Shown: piece after piece, positions 46,859-56,205 of the stretch
Numbering within the stretch: position 1 is the first letter of the stretch
How the letters are laid out: every line of letters begins with the position of its first letter
Assembly: GCA_963721175.1 (NCBI GenBank)
Contig: CAVRIG010000024.1
Span: 1-64,000 of the forward strand
DNA length: 64,000 bases
Direction: 5' to 3'
DNA from: Aliishimia sp963721175
GTDB taxonomy: Bacteria > Pseudomonadota > Alphaproteobacteria > Rhodobacterales > Rhodobacteraceae
Position numbers and translations under genes: made by a program
Notes under the pieces: model-generated
Databases searched by the model: none
What the model saw: only the letters and a program-made list of their open reading frames with translations
Told to the model about the DNA's origin: nothing

Positions 46859-48211
46859 ATGAAAATCACAATCCCGGCGGGTGTCTTGCTCGCTGCAATT
46901 TTGGTGACTCCGCTTGCGGCGGAAAACCGGATCGACGGGCAGTCACCTGACGCACCCGACCTGGCGGCCTACGGACCCCGCGCCGTTGGCGTGAAGCGCT
47001 TCGACTTCTCGAACCCCGACCAGATCGACGTGGCAAACGTGAGCAGCGATCCCGCCGACCCGCTGCCGCGTTACGACCGGCCGCTGACGGTCGAGATGTG
47101 GTATCCGGCAGTGAACGGCGCGACGGGGGATACGTCGCTGGACGCCTACATTCGGGACGGGGTCACGCAGGTGGAGCTCCAAGGGCGCGCGGTGCGCGAT
47201 GCCGCGCCGGCCACGGATGGCGGGGCGTCCCCTCTCGTCCTGATAAGCCACGGCTATCCAGGCAACCGGTTCCTGTTGTCCCACCTGGCCGAAAACCTCG
47301 CATCGAAAGGCTATGTAGTCGCGTCCATCGACCACACCGACTCGACCTACCGCACCCAGGGCAGGTTCGCCTCCACGCTGGTGAACCGGTCGCTGGACCA
47401 GCTGTTCGTGCTCGACGAGGTGGCGCGTCTGAACAACGACCCGAACTCTGGCCTGACCGGGTTGATCGACACCGACAACGCCGGGCTGATCGGCTACTCG
47501 ATGGGCGGCTACGGGGCGGTCATCACCGCCGGGGGCGGTCTGACGGAGTCGGTGGTCCAGAACCCGGTCCTGTCGCCGCAGGGCGTCCTCGGCATTCACC
47601 AAGCGGGCAGCACGACGCACGAGGCGCTGCCCGATTCCCGGATCAAGACCGCCATCGCGATTGGCCCCTGGGGCCGCCAGAATGATTTCTGGGACGCCGA
47701 CGGGCTGGCGGGGATCGAGATCCCGATGCTGTTCGTCGGGGGATCCGACGACCAGGTGTCGCAATACGAGGATGGCATCAGGAAGATCTGGGCGGAAGCG
47801 ACCGGCGTCGACCGGGCGCTTCTGACGTTCGAGGACGGCAGCCACAACACCGCTGCACCAATGCCCGCGCCCCAGGAGGCCTTCGCCGCCGGTGTTTCAA
47901 GCCACTACACCGATGACGACTGGGACACGGTGTTCATGAACAACGTCGCCCAGCACTTCTCGACCGCGTGGCTCGATGCCGCGCTGAAGGGTGACACGAG
48001 CAAGACCGCCTTCCTCGAGCTGGTCAAGAACGGGTCCGACGGCTGGTTCGGCTTCGCCGATGGCACGGCTGACCGCTTGCGCTATGAAACGCTCGGTGCA
48101 GGCGAGTTGCTTGCGCCGCCGCCCGTGCCGCTGCCTGCATCGTTCTGGCTCCTCGGGCTGGCCGTGGCCGGCATGGGCCTGACGCGGAGGGGCAAGGCCC
48201 GGTCCGGCTGA
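46859..48211 (+). CDS. secreted alpha/beta hydrolase with VPLPA-CTERM sorting tail
   Basis: About 450 residues. The signal peptide is MKITIPAGVLLAAILVTPLA. The hydrolase fold has the oxyanion segment LVLISHGYPGNRFLLSHLAE, nucleophile elbow GYSMGGYG, acid region MLFVGGSDDQVSQYED and His in DGSHNTAAP, typical of dienelactone/PAF-acetylhydrolase-like esterases. The C-terminus reads VPLPASFWLLGLAVAGMGLT followed by RRGKARSG, an exosortase-type VPLPA-CTERM signal (motif, membrane helix, basic tail). The protein is thus processed at the envelope, perhaps together with exopolysaccharide. It stands alone with its own terminator. The substrate is unknown. Confidence 0.85.
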   Translation: MKITIPAGVLLAAILVTPLAAENRIDGQSPDAPDLAAYGPRAVGVKRFDFSNPDQIDVANVSSDPADPLPRYDRPLTVEMWYPAVNGATGDTSLDAYIRDGVTQVELQGRAVRDAAPATDGGASPLVLISHGYPGNRFLLSHLAENLASKGYVVASIDHTDSTYRTQGRFASTLVNRSLDQLFVLDEVARLNNDPNSGLTGLIDTDNAGLIGYSMGGYGAVITAGGGLTESVVQNPVLSPQGVLGIHQAGSTTHEALPDSRIKTAIAIGPWGRQNDFWDADGLAGIEIPMLFVGGSDDQVSQYEDGIRKIWAEATGVDRALLTFEDGSHNTAAPMPAPQEAFAAGVSSHYTDDDWDTVFMNNVAQHFSTAWLDAALKGDTSKTAFLELVKNGSDGWFGFADGTADRLRYETLGAGELLAPPPVPLPASFWLLGLAVAGMGLTRRGKARSG

Positions 48212-48223
48212 GGCGCACGGAAC

Positions 48224-48247
48224 GGCCCTCGTCCGCGGACGGGGGCC
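48224..48247 (+). terminator. hairpin terminator of the VPLPA hydrolase gene
   Basis: GGCCCTCGTCC-GC-GGACGGGGGCC, an 11-bp stem with one G-T pair, starts 12 bases past the stop. The T run is poor. Confidence 0.55.
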
Positions 48248-48616
48248 TCTACGTCGAGGCGGGCCGTGTTGCGAAAAATCGATTGAAGGACCGGCTTCCC
48301 CTTTCTCTCGCTGGACTTGCTCTACGGGCTCTGTGAGAGCGATGCCGCGCGGGTGTATTGAAGCGCGAAGCGCCTCGTGCCGGGCGTTTGCACCTGCGGT
48401 CGAGGACTTCCACCGCTTGGCATTCGCGAACTGCCGGTCAAACTGAAAGGCGGTGATCTGGTCGCGCCATGCGGTCTTTGGCTCGGTGCCCATCTCGCCG
48501 ATAGCAGCGTTCACCGCCTCCTCGCCTACCTTCTTCTCGACCGCCGCGGCAGCGATTCTGATCAGCTTCGTTTGCATGCCAATTCCAACTATGTTTCGTC
48601 AGGCGATGGCGGCCGG
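48248..48616 (-). other. intergenic, possible small minus-strand ORF
   Basis: A frame opening at 48577, 37 bases past the polysaccharide-export gene stop, reads MQTKLIRIAAAAVEKKVGEE, then AVNAAIGEMGTEPKTAWRDQ, an amphipathic Ala-rich sequence that could be a small real protein. The frame has no stop until inside the hydrolase gene, so its end is doubtful. Nothing else is seen here. Confidence 0.3.
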
Positions 48617-49880
48617 TCAGTCGTCGGCTTCGGCAGTTGTGATCTCGAGGACGTCGTTGGGGCGCAGGGGCGTGTCGGCGGCAGCGGTGATCTGTCCCAT
48701 GCCATCCGGGCCCTGCCGCAGGATGCGAAAGCGCAGGTCGCTCCCGGCCTCGAGGCCGGCCTGCGCAAGGCCGAGCGAGTTGCGCGAGACCGCGGTGAGC
48801 GTTCCTTCCTTCTCGATCTGCCGGCGCGCGACGGCGAGGCGGTCGCGTGTCTCGATCAGCTCCGCCAAGGCAGTCTCGGTGCGTTCGGTCTGGAGGGTTT
48901 GCCGCTCGCGTTCGATCTCGGCGAGGCGGGCCCGACCCTCGAAGAGGGATTGTTCGAGATCGATCACGGTGACCTCGATGCTGGCTTGGGTCGACTGGAT
49001 CGCCAAGAGGCGGTCGGTCCGGACGAGACCGCGTTCGGCGAGCTGGTCGAGGTCGTCGGACGCGGCGCCGACCACATCCAGTCGCTCCTGCTGCGTCGCC
49101 AGCTTGCGTTCGTTCGCCGCGATTTCGGTGCGGAGAAGGGCAGCCAGTTCGTCCAGCTCGGCCAGAGCCTCGGCAAAGGCCTGGCGCGAGAGCGCGAAGG
49201 CCTGCCGCTCCATCTCCATCGCCTCCCGGGCGGCAGGATCGTCGCTGTCGCGCAAGTCGGCGGGAAACTCGATCGTCTCGGCGTCTTCGCGTTCCGCCTC
49301 GAGTTCGCGCCGCCCGTGCCGCCAGCCGCAGGGTGTTCTCGCCCAGGATGAGCCGGTCGAAACGGCCTTCGACGAGGTCGCGCTCGATGGCGTAGGTCTG
49401 GTCGGTCGTCGTCCGCGTGCCGCCGGCGACGGCCAGCGCCTGCACCGCCAGAGCGCCGGGAGGCAGGGAATAGGCGCCGGGCGCGTCGACGTTGCCGACC
49501 ACGTAAACCGGTGCGTAGGCTTCCACCGAGACGGCGACGCCGGGGGCTTCGACAAGGCCGAACTCGCGGATCAGCGCATCGGCCAAGAGGCTCGACAGCT
49601 CGCGCAGGGTCAGACCTTCGGCCTCCAGAAGCCCGACGAAGGCGATGTTGAGATTGCCCGCCGTGTCGATCCCGTAGAGGCCGGAGAGCTTTTCGATGGT
49701 GGCCACGGTCTCCGGCAAGACCATCCGATCCACGATCTGCAACCGGACGGTATCGCCACGCGACAGCAGGTATTCGGTGCCCTGTGCCGAAAGTGCCGCC
49801 GGCAGACCCAGCAGCCCCACCACGGCAATCGAGCGGAGGCGGGCCGCGATGGCCACGAGCAAGGCCTGAATGAGAAGCAT
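48617..49880 (-). CDS. polysaccharide biosynthesis/export protein (Wza-like, with coiled coil)
   Basis: About 420 residues. The signal sequence is MLLIQALLVAIAARLRSIAV...ALSA. The Poly_export domain is YLLSRGDTVRLQIVDRMVLP, then YGIDTAGNLNIAFVGLLEAE, and the SLBB domain is YVVGNVDAPGAYSLPPGALA with VQALAVAGG. A long coiled coil (~200-350) follows, and the end is RPNDVLEITTAEADD. A shift near 49320 joins the two halves. The lack of a lipobox Cys and the long coiled coil recall ExoF-type proteins of rhizobial succinoglycan export. It faces the metallophosphoesterase and is followed by the Wzc-type kinase region. Confidence 0.83.
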
Positions 49881-50114
49881 CACGGGGCGGGTTCCTTCAG
49901 AGGTTGACGGGTCCTCCTGCCGGCGTTGCGGCCGCACGCGTCCGCGTGACCGGCGCACGACGGACGCGCGCGACGGTTCCATACCGCGGCGCTGCCCGCA
50001 AGTCGATTATCCGGACTTGGTGAACGATGGCGCGGTGTGCGCGGCCGCTTCACAACCCGGCCTCCGATACGCTAGGGGACAGGTACGGCATGTGCTAACG
50101 GGCGATGTGGAGCA

Positions 50115-50909
50115 GTGGCAGTCTTTTCGGGCGGACAGAGCGGAGTTTGGAGCCGGGTGGTCCGGGTCTTCCGGCGCGGCGGTGGACGGCAGCCCGACGC
50201 GGGCGGTGACGCGTTTCCTCCGCCGAGGCCCGGGACGCGCGTCGTCGCGGTCGGGGACGTGCATGGCTGCGCCGCGAAACTCGACACGCTGCTTGGCCAG
50301 GTGGGTGGCGGGCATCTCGTCCTTCTCGGCGACGTGATCGATCGTGGACCTGACAGCCGGGCGGTCCTGTCCCGCGTCGCGGGGTTGCAGCGGGAAGATC
50401 CCGACGGGGTCACCGTGCTGCTCGGCAATCACGAGGACATGGCGCTGCGATTTCTGGAGGATCCGGAGGCGCAGGGGCCGGTCTGGCTGCGCAACGGCGG
50501 GCTCCAGACGCTGGCGAGCTTTGGCGTGCGCGGGCTCGGCGAGACGGCGCCGGGTCCCGAACTGAACCGCGCAGCGGCGGAGTTGCGCGACGCGATGGGG
50601 CCTGAGATGGAGGCATGGCTGCGCGCGCGGCCGTTGCAGGCGCGGTTCGGCAACGTGCATGTCGCGCATGCCGGCGCTGATCCGTCGCGCGACATGGACA
50701 TGCAGGACGATGAAACCCTGCTCTGGGGGCACCGGGACTTCCGGACGGCGGCGCGCGCGGACGGACAATGGGTGGTTCATGGCCACTATATCGTGGAGGC
50801 ACCGCATGTGGTCGCGGGCCGCGTCGCCGTCGATACCGGGGCCTATGCGACCGGACGGCTTAGCGCCGCGGTGATCGAAGATGACGAGGTGAGCTTCATC
50901 ACCGTCTGA
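50115..50909 (+). CDS. metallophosphoesterase (serine/threonine phosphatase-like)
   Basis: 264 residues from a GTG. The di-metal motifs are in order: GDVHGCAAKLDTLL, LLGDVIDRGPDSRAVL, LLGNHEDMAL, VHVAHAGADP and VVHGHYIVEAPHVV. The PPP-type arrangement matches bacterial bis(5'-nucleosyl)-tetraphosphatase/PrpA-like phosphatases. It is placed between export protein and autokinase genes, where it could dephosphorylate the kinase, although that job usually belongs to a low-molecular-weight Tyr phosphatase. The role is inferred from context only. Confidence 0.85.
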   Translation: MAVFSGGQSGVWSRVVRVFRRGGGRQPDAGGDAFPPPRPGTRVVAVGDVHGCAAKLDTLLGQVGGGHLVLLGDVIDRGPDSRAVLSRVAGLQREDPDGVTVLLGNHEDMALRFLEDPEAQGPVWLRNGGLQTLASFGVRGLGETAPGPELNRAAAELRDAMGPEMEAWLRARPLQARFGNVHVAHAGADPSRDMDMQDDETLLWGHRDFRTAARADGQWVVHGHYIVEAPHVVAGRVAVDTGAYATGRLSAAVIEDDEVSFITV

Positions 50910-50925
50910 GGCGCGCGCGATCGCA

Positions 50926-53025
50926 TCAGCCGGAGAAATACGCCTTGTCGTAGGCCCTGGCGTAGCCGTCATAACCATAGCGCCGCTGCCGTCGGAGGTC
51001 GATGTTGGAGAGAACCGTGCCCGCGACAGGTGTGCCATAGGTGTCGAACGTCCCGATCGCCTCCGCGACCTGCCCGGCCGAGGTGTGGTCCCACCGCACG
51101 GTCAGGAGAACGAGATCGGCGTGGCGCGCGATGATCCTCGCATCGGGAACGACGAGGACGGGCGGGCTGTCGATCACCACGACGTCATAGGATCGACGCA
51201 TCGTGCCGAGGAGAGCCGCGAAGCCGTCTCCCGAGAGAACGTCGGCGGCGCTGCGCGGCGTCTGCTCGCTGTAGAGAACGTCGGCGCCGAGGGCGTCGTT
51301 GCGTTCGACCGCAGCGCCGAGAGGCTTGGTGCCCTCGAGCACCGCGAGAAGACCGCCGTCGCTTCGGGTCGGCAGGATCTGCCGCAGCATGTGGCGCCGG
51401 ATGTCGCCTTCCACAAGGAGCACGCGCTTCCCGAGTGTCGAGAAGCTCTGCGCGAGGCCGGTGGAGATGGTCGACTTGCCCTCCATCGGGATGGCGGAGG
51501 AGACGAGCACGACGAGGCCGCTCTCGGTCCTGGGTGCGGCCATGAGCAGAGAGGTGCGCAGGTTGCGGAACGCTTCAGCGAAAGCGGAGGTCGGCTTGTT
51601 GCGAATATGGTCGAGGATGTCGGATCGACGGCGCATGGGCAGACGCGGGATCTGTCCCATGACGGTGTGTCCGGTCCCTTCCTCCAGTTCGCGCGCGCTG
51701 CGATAGCCCTGAGCTTGGGCTTCGCGCAGGAGCACGAAGGCGGCACCCAGCACCAGGCCCAACAGCGCGGCGGTGCCAAGCAACAGCGGCATGCGGGGAG
51801 AGGAGGGCGCCAAGTTCACCACGGCTTGCGACAGGATGCGGCTGTCGGCCTGCTGTATCCCTTCCTGCGCTGAGGTCTCCTTGAGGCGGTTGAGAAAGTA
51901 TTCGTAGAGCAGGCGGTTCGCCTCCGCCTCGCGCATCAGTTGCTGCAGCGCGATCAGGTCGTCGGATTGCTCGGAAACCTGTGCCTCGAGCGCATCGCGT
52001 GACGCCCTCAACGGCGCGGCCTGATCGCGGGCAACTCGTGCGGCGCTTCGGACCCTGTCGAGGATCTGGGCGAAACGGTCGTCGAAATTGCGCTCACGCG
52101 GGGTGCCGGCCTCGATTTCGGTGAGCAGGGCGTCGAGTTGCCGGTCCTGCGCAGCCTCGGCCTGTGCCGGCCGGCCGGTCGCGGCAAGAAGGCGGCCGAG
52201 CCGATCGTTCGCCGCGGCTTCCGCGGCTTCTGCGGCGCCGAGCCGATCACGAACCTCCTTGAGTTGCCGGTTGAGCAGAGCCAGCGATTCGATGTCGATC
52301 ACATCGGTTTCGGCGCGGAAATCCTTCACCGCCGTCTCCGCGTCTTCCAGTTGGACCTGCAATTCGGCGACGCGCTCGGTGAGCCAGGCGCTGGCTTGCT
52401 CCATCGCGCCGAACTTCACGTCGAGCTGATCGAGGATGTAGTTGCGCGCGATGCTGTCGGCGATCCGCGCCGATTTTCGCGGGTCCTGCGACGTGGCGGA
52501 GATGGAGAAGACGAAGCTCGAAGGGATGTTGCGCACCGACGTCCGGGCGAGCAGCGCATCGACGACATCGGCTTCGACCGGGGCTGCCTCCGCGGCATCG
52601 CCGTCGGTCGCCTCACGAACCAGTTGCCGCGCCTCGGCGATGACGCGTTCGAGCAGACTGTCGGGCCGCAGGGCCTCGTTGAATTCCGGATCGTCCGTGA
52701 GGTTCAGGTCGTCCACCACCCGGCGCATGAGGCCACGGCTGCGCAGGACCTCGACCTCGGTGTTGACCACGGAGGAATTGGGCGCCAGGCCGCCGATGAC
52801 GCTGTCGAAATTGACCACCTGCTCCTGCCGCGTCTCGAGCACCACCACGGCGGTGGAGGTGTACTTCGGCACGGCAACGATCAGCCCGTAGGCCGCGCCC
52901 AGCAGCAGGGCCAGCGCCGTGATCGCGGCGATCCGCCACTTGCCGCGCCAGAGCGCCTCGACAAGGGCGAAATCTTCCTTCCACGACGTCTGGGGCGTGG
53001 CCGGGCCAGACGATCTGTCTTTCAT
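50926..53025 (-). CDS. polysaccharide co-polymerase / tyrosine autokinase (Wzc/ExoP type)
   Basis: 699 residues. Transmembrane helix 1 is RIAAITALALLLGAAYGLIV, with a periplasmic Wzz domain and coiled coils (~200-410) and helix 2 PLLLGTAALLGLVLGAAFVL. The cytoplasmic BY-kinase has Walker A SAIPMEGKSTIS, Walker A' LLVEGDIRRHM and Walker B VVVIDSPPVL, and a C-terminal Tyr cluster RRYGYDGYARAYDKAYFSG with five tyrosines as autophosphorylation sites. The A' motif has Glu-Gly-Asp where Asp-x-Asp is usual. It controls chain length and export together with the 48617 protein. It is convergent with the phosphoesterase gene. Confidence 0.93.
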   Translation of the reverse strand: MKDRSSGPATPQTSWKEDFALVEALWRGKWRIAAITALALLLGAAYGLIVAVPKYTSTAVVVLETRQEQVVNFDSVIGGLAPNSSVVNTEVEVLRSRGLMRRVVDDLNLTDDPEFNEALRPDSLLERVIAEARQLVREATDGDAAEAAPVEADVVDALLARTSVRNIPSSFVFSISATSQDPRKSARIADSIARNYILDQLDVKFGAMEQASAWLTERVAELQVQLEDAETAVKDFRAETDVIDIESLALLNRQLKEVRDRLGAAEAAEAAANDRLGRLLAATGRPAQAEAAQDRQLDALLTEIEAGTPRERNFDDRFAQILDRVRSAARVARDQAAPLRASRDALEAQVSEQSDDLIALQQLMREAEANRLLYEYFLNRLKETSAQEGIQQADSRILSQAVVNLAPSSPRMPLLLGTAALLGLVLGAAFVLLREAQAQGYRSARELEEGTGHTVMGQIPRLPMRRRSDILDHIRNKPTSAFAEAFRNLRTSLLMAAPRTESGLVVLVSSAIPMEGKSTISTGLAQSFSTLGKRVLLVEGDIRRHMLRQILPTRSDGGLLAVLEGTKPLGAAVERNDALGADVLYSEQTPRSAADVLSGDGFAALLGTMRRSYDVVVIDSPPVLVVPDARIIARHADLVLLTVRWDHTSAGQVAEAIGTFDTYGTPVAGTVLSNIDLRRQRRYGYDGYARAYDKAYFSG

Positions 53026-53507
53026 TGTCAGGGCTGCCCATGAAGAAATGAAAGGCCCTGTAAACAGGTTTCCGGCGGGAAGTCAAAACTGCACAGTGAA
53101 AGCGGTAAACGCCGCACCGGGGCAGGGAACTTCCTGCGGGCGGCTGATTGCAGGCAGCGCGGCGAATTGGATTGCCGGACACTCCGGCGGTATCGGATGA
53201 GGTGCTCAATGACACAATTAATGCGGGAATTGGATCCGCACGCATTGCGAGAATACGCGTTTAACGGGAGATAGATGACCCACCAAACAAGCAGAGTGAC
53301 GAACCGGGATTCGCGTTAATCTAGAATTACAACGCTAACTTGAATTTATTGCACTTCCGTTAATCATCATCAGCCAATAGCCAAACCTATAGGTTGAAAA
53401 ATAGATATTCGGTTGAACGACCTGGCATCGTTGGCTAAGCGTCTGTTTGAACGTGCGCCGATTTCGGCATTTGTAGGACTTGTTATTCTTGCTGTGAGAT
53501 TTGTAGT
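53026..53507. promoter_or_regulatory. AT-rich divergent region with perfect palindrome
   Basis: 482 bases between the divergent autokinase and priming transferase genes, far richer in A/T than the rest. AACCTATAGGTT at 53384-53395 is a perfect 12-bp palindrome and the best operator candidate. No gene was found. Confidence 0.5.
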
Positions 53508-54173
53508 ATGTATTCAAGGAAGTCGGAATGTTCCGACATCAGCTTGGCGCGATATGCCGAAATCCCCCCCGAGAAACGCGGAAAGAGATTCTTCGATATC
53601 GCGATCGTATTGATCGCGGCGCCATTGGCGCTGCCGCTTCTCGCCGTACTTTGGGTTTTGGCGCGGCAGGACGGGGGACCGGGGTTCTTCGGTCACGACC
53701 GGGTGGGGCGGAACGGGCGTATGTTCCGCTGCTGGAAGATCCGGACGATGGTGCCGAATGCGGAGCAACGCCTGATGGAGCATCTGGAGGCCAATCCGCG
53801 CGCGGCGATGGAGTGGGCGGAGAGCTTCAAACTCAAGGACGATCCGCGGATCACGCCGGTGGGCCGGTTCCTCCGGCGAACCAGTCTCGACGAGCTGCCG
53901 CAGCTTTGGAACGTGCTGCGCGGGGAGATGAGCGTGGTCGGTCCCCGCCCGGTGAGACTTGATGAGCTGGACATGTACTCGAGCCACGTCGATGCCTATC
54001 TCAGGCTGACGCCTGGGATCACCGGATTGTGGCAGGTGTCGGGCCGCAACACGCTCAGCTACCAGCAGCGCGTCGCCTTCGACATGGAGTACGGCCGGCG
54101 CCGCTCGCTCGGGTTCGATGCCTGGATCGTGGCACGGACGGCGGTCGTGATGCTGCAGCGCAACGGCCTCTAG
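53508..54173 (+). CDS. exoY: exopolysaccharide priming sugar-phosphate transferase (ExoY/WcaJ type)
   Basis: 221 residues, bacterial sugar transferase family. A single re-entrant/membrane helix (FFDIAIVLIAAPLALPLLAV) is preceded by KRxFD. FRCWKIRTMVPNAEQRL, DPRITPVGRFLRRTSLDELP, QLWNVLRGEMSVVGPRPVR and TPGITGLWQVSGRN are the diagnostic blocks. It is the short ExoY-like form without an N-terminal CoA-binding-like domain. It moves a hexose-1-phosphate onto undecaprenyl phosphate, the first step of repeat-unit assembly. The convergent pyruvyl transferase gene overlaps its stop by four bases. Confidence 0.93.
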   Translation: MYSRKSECSDISLARYAEIPPEKRGKRFFDIAIVLIAAPLALPLLAVLWVLARQDGGPGFFGHDRVGRNGRMFRCWKIRTMVPNAEQRLMEHLEANPRAAMEWAESFKLKDDPRITPVGRFLRRTSLDELPQLWNVLRGEMSVVGPRPVRLDELDMYSSHVDAYLRLTPGITGLWQVSGRNTLSYQQRVAFDMEYGRRRSLGFDAWIVARTAVVMLQRNGL

Positions 54174-55357
54174 CGCAGGGCGTTCAGCGCCGCGCGCACG
54201 CCCGCGCGGGCCGCGTCAGAGAGCTGCTCGAGCTGGTCCGGCGGGGCCGGATCGGCGCGCGCGGCGTCCAGGCGGGCGGACACGTTCGAAGGCGCATCCC
54301 GAAGGGCGTCCAGAAGATAGGCAGTTCGGCCCGCAAGCGTGAAGAAGGCATCGACCTTCGGGTCCCAGCGGAATCCGATCACCGGCACGCCGAGCGCATG
54401 CCCCACGATCAACGCGTGGAGGCGATGCGCGGCGAGGCCGTCGAGCCCGGCGATGAACGCGACGAGGTCCCGCGGATCGTGGCAGCGCGGCAGCCGGGTC
54501 GCCGGAAGCCGATCGACGGCGACGTCGTCCAGCATCGCCTCGTCTTCCGGGCTGCCATTGGTGAACAGGATCACCTCGTGGTCGCGCCCGAGATCCGTGG
54601 CGACGGCGCGATACCAGGCGACCCAATCGCGATGGGGGGTCCGTGCGACACCCGGCGCGTGGGTGCGGACCGCGACGGGATGCGTGATGCCCAGGCCGAT
54701 ACGCGGCCGACGCAAATGGCCCGCAGCGGCGTGCTGCGGCACGAGATCGGCCGCCATCAGACCGGGATCGGGATGGATCGGCGCGCAGAGATGTCGGGTC
54801 AGGCCCATGCCGTTCAGATGGGCATCCAGATGATCCCGCGAGGCGGCGTCCCGAACGGAGACGAAGCGCAGGTTCGGGCTGTCGAGGAGACGCTGGAACA
54901 GCGCCGTGCCCGCGCGCGTCCAGTGTTGCGCGACGCCGACGCCGTGCAGCGCGATGGGCAGGTCTCGCGCCTCCGCCTCGGCGACGATCCGTGCGATCTT
55001 GACCGGAAAATTGAGGTGCACGTCCGACAGGAGTTGCCCCCCGCCGATGATGACCCCCCGCGCGCCTGCGAAAGCCGCGGGCAGGAGCGGGTCGAGCCGG
55101 CGCCGCACCTGCATCGCGACCAGTCGGCGCGCGAGGCTTTGCCCAAGGGTTTGCGGCAGCGTGTCGAGAAGCGTCAGCACACCGGTGCGAAGGTTCAGGT
55201 GTCCGCCCGGCCCGGCGGTCGTGGTGCGCCCGGCGAGGTCGAGCCAATGCAGATCTATGTCCGGGTCGAGGCGTCGCGCCGCCGCATCGATGCAGGCGGC
55301 GATGATGCCATCCCCGAGGTTGGGGCTGTGCATGACGGCGGCGAGGACGATCTTCAT
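54170..55357 (-). CDS. polysaccharide pyruvyl transferase family protein
   Basis: 395 residues from MKIVLAAVMHSPNLGDGIIA. The NLGD motif, VIIGGGQLLSD, and HRLHALIVGHALGVPVIGFR near the end are the standard pyruvyl-transferase (CsaB/WcaK) signatures. It transfers pyruvate from phosphoenolpyruvate to a sugar as a ketal, adding negative charge to the exopolysaccharide. It overlaps the upstream sulfotransferase gene by ATGA, so two charge-adding enzymes are coupled. Confidence 0.9.
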   Translation of the reverse strand: MKIVLAAVMHSPNLGDGIIAACIDAAARRLDPDIDLHWLDLAGRTTTAGPGGHLNLRTGVLTLLDTLPQTLGQSLARRLVAMQVRRRLDPLLPAAFAGARGVIIGGGQLLSDVHLNFPVKIARIVAEAEARDLPIALHGVGVAQHWTRAGTALFQRLLDSPNLRFVSVRDAASRDHLDAHLNGMGLTRHLCAPIHPDPGLMAADLVPQHAAAGHLRRPRIGLGITHPVAVRTHAPGVARTPHRDWVAWYRAVATDLGRDHEVILFTNGSPEDEAMLDDVAVDRLPATRLPRCHDPRDLVAFIAGLDGLAAHRLHALIVGHALGVPVIGFRWDPKVDAFFTLAGRTAYLLDALRDAPSNVSARLDAARADPAPPDQLEQLSDAARAGVRAALNALR

Positions 55358-56205
55358 GCGGGCCACCGCGATGGCCAATCCGGAACCGCTGGACCCAGAT
55401 CCGCGACGAGCGCGGAATGATCCCTTCGGAACCGGTCGCACATGGCGACGAAGGCGGGCTCGCGGGCTATATCGTCGAGAGAAGGGCCGGCGGCGGCGCG
55501 GGTGTAGAGGGCGCGGCGCAGCAGCGCGCTGTCCTTTGCGCGGGCCACGAGCGCCGGCAGACCCAGACGGCGCAGGCCCCAACCGAATGCCCGGAGATGG
55601 CGCACCAGATGCGCGGAGCGGGCGCCGGCGCTGTCGAGAATCCGATCGTGGTAGGGCAGGTCGGGCAGGAAATCGATGCCGAGTGCGTCGCAGAGCGATC
55701 GCCCGAACGCGGCGGGATCCTCCCCGAGCCGGTCGAACCACAGGATGCGCACCCGTTCGGGCCCCAGCCGTGCCCGCGCATGGGCCACATGCGCGGCATA
55801 AAGGCTGTGGGCGACGATCTGCGGCCGAGAGGTCAGCGCTTCGAGAAAGCTGTCGGAGGTATGGCCGATCTTGAGGAGGTAGCGGTAATGCGAGACGGTC
55901 CTGGCCAGCGGGTCGCGCAAGCAGACGAGGAAGACGGCATCGTCGGGCAGGTCCTTCGCGATCCGGTTGATGGCTGTCTCGGAGTAGATATAGTCGTGGC
56001 AGATCTCGCCCTGCCGCAGGGTCGTGCCGGGGTCCGGAAACTGGCTCGCGTACCAAGCCATGCCCTTGCCGTAGAAGCGGTCGAAGAAGAACAACTCCTT
56101 GGCGCGGGCAAGGCTGACCTGCGGATGGCGGGAGAGGATGTGGTGAATCCAGGTGGAGCCGCACTTGTCGCCGCCGAGATAGAGAAAGTTGACCGGCGCC
56201 TTCAT
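55354..56205 (-). CDS. sulfotransferase (heparan-sulfate sulfotransferase-like)
   Basis: 283 residues. The PAPS 5'-phosphosulfate loop is FLYLGGDKCGSTWIHHILSR, the 3'-phosphate motif LVCLRDPLARTVSHYRYLLK, and the central ELFFFDRFYGKGMAWYASQF fits glycan sulfotransferases. There is no membrane anchor, so it acts in the cytoplasm on lipid-linked intermediates. It suggests a sulfated exopolysaccharide, in keeping with a marine origin. The start overlaps the flippase stop. Confidence 0.88.
   Translation of the reverse strand: MKAPVNFLYLGGDKCGSTWIHHILSRHPQVSLARAKELFFFDRFYGKGMAWYASQFPDPGTTLRQGEICHDYIYSETAINRIAKDLPDDAVFLVCLRDPLARTVSHYRYLLKIGHTSDSFLEALTSRPQIVAHSLYAAHVAHARARLGPERVRILWFDRLGEDPAAFGRSLCDALGIDFLPDLPYHDRILDSAGARSAHLVRHLRAFGWGLRRLGLPALVARAKDSALLRRALYTRAAAGPSLDDIAREPAFVAMCDRFRRDHSALVADLGPAVPDWPSRWPA

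Noticed and set aside
49881..50114. Small gene between export protein and phosphoesterase
   Set aside because: Open frames here are short Arg-rich extensions of neighbours; the gap is best read as a divergent promoter.
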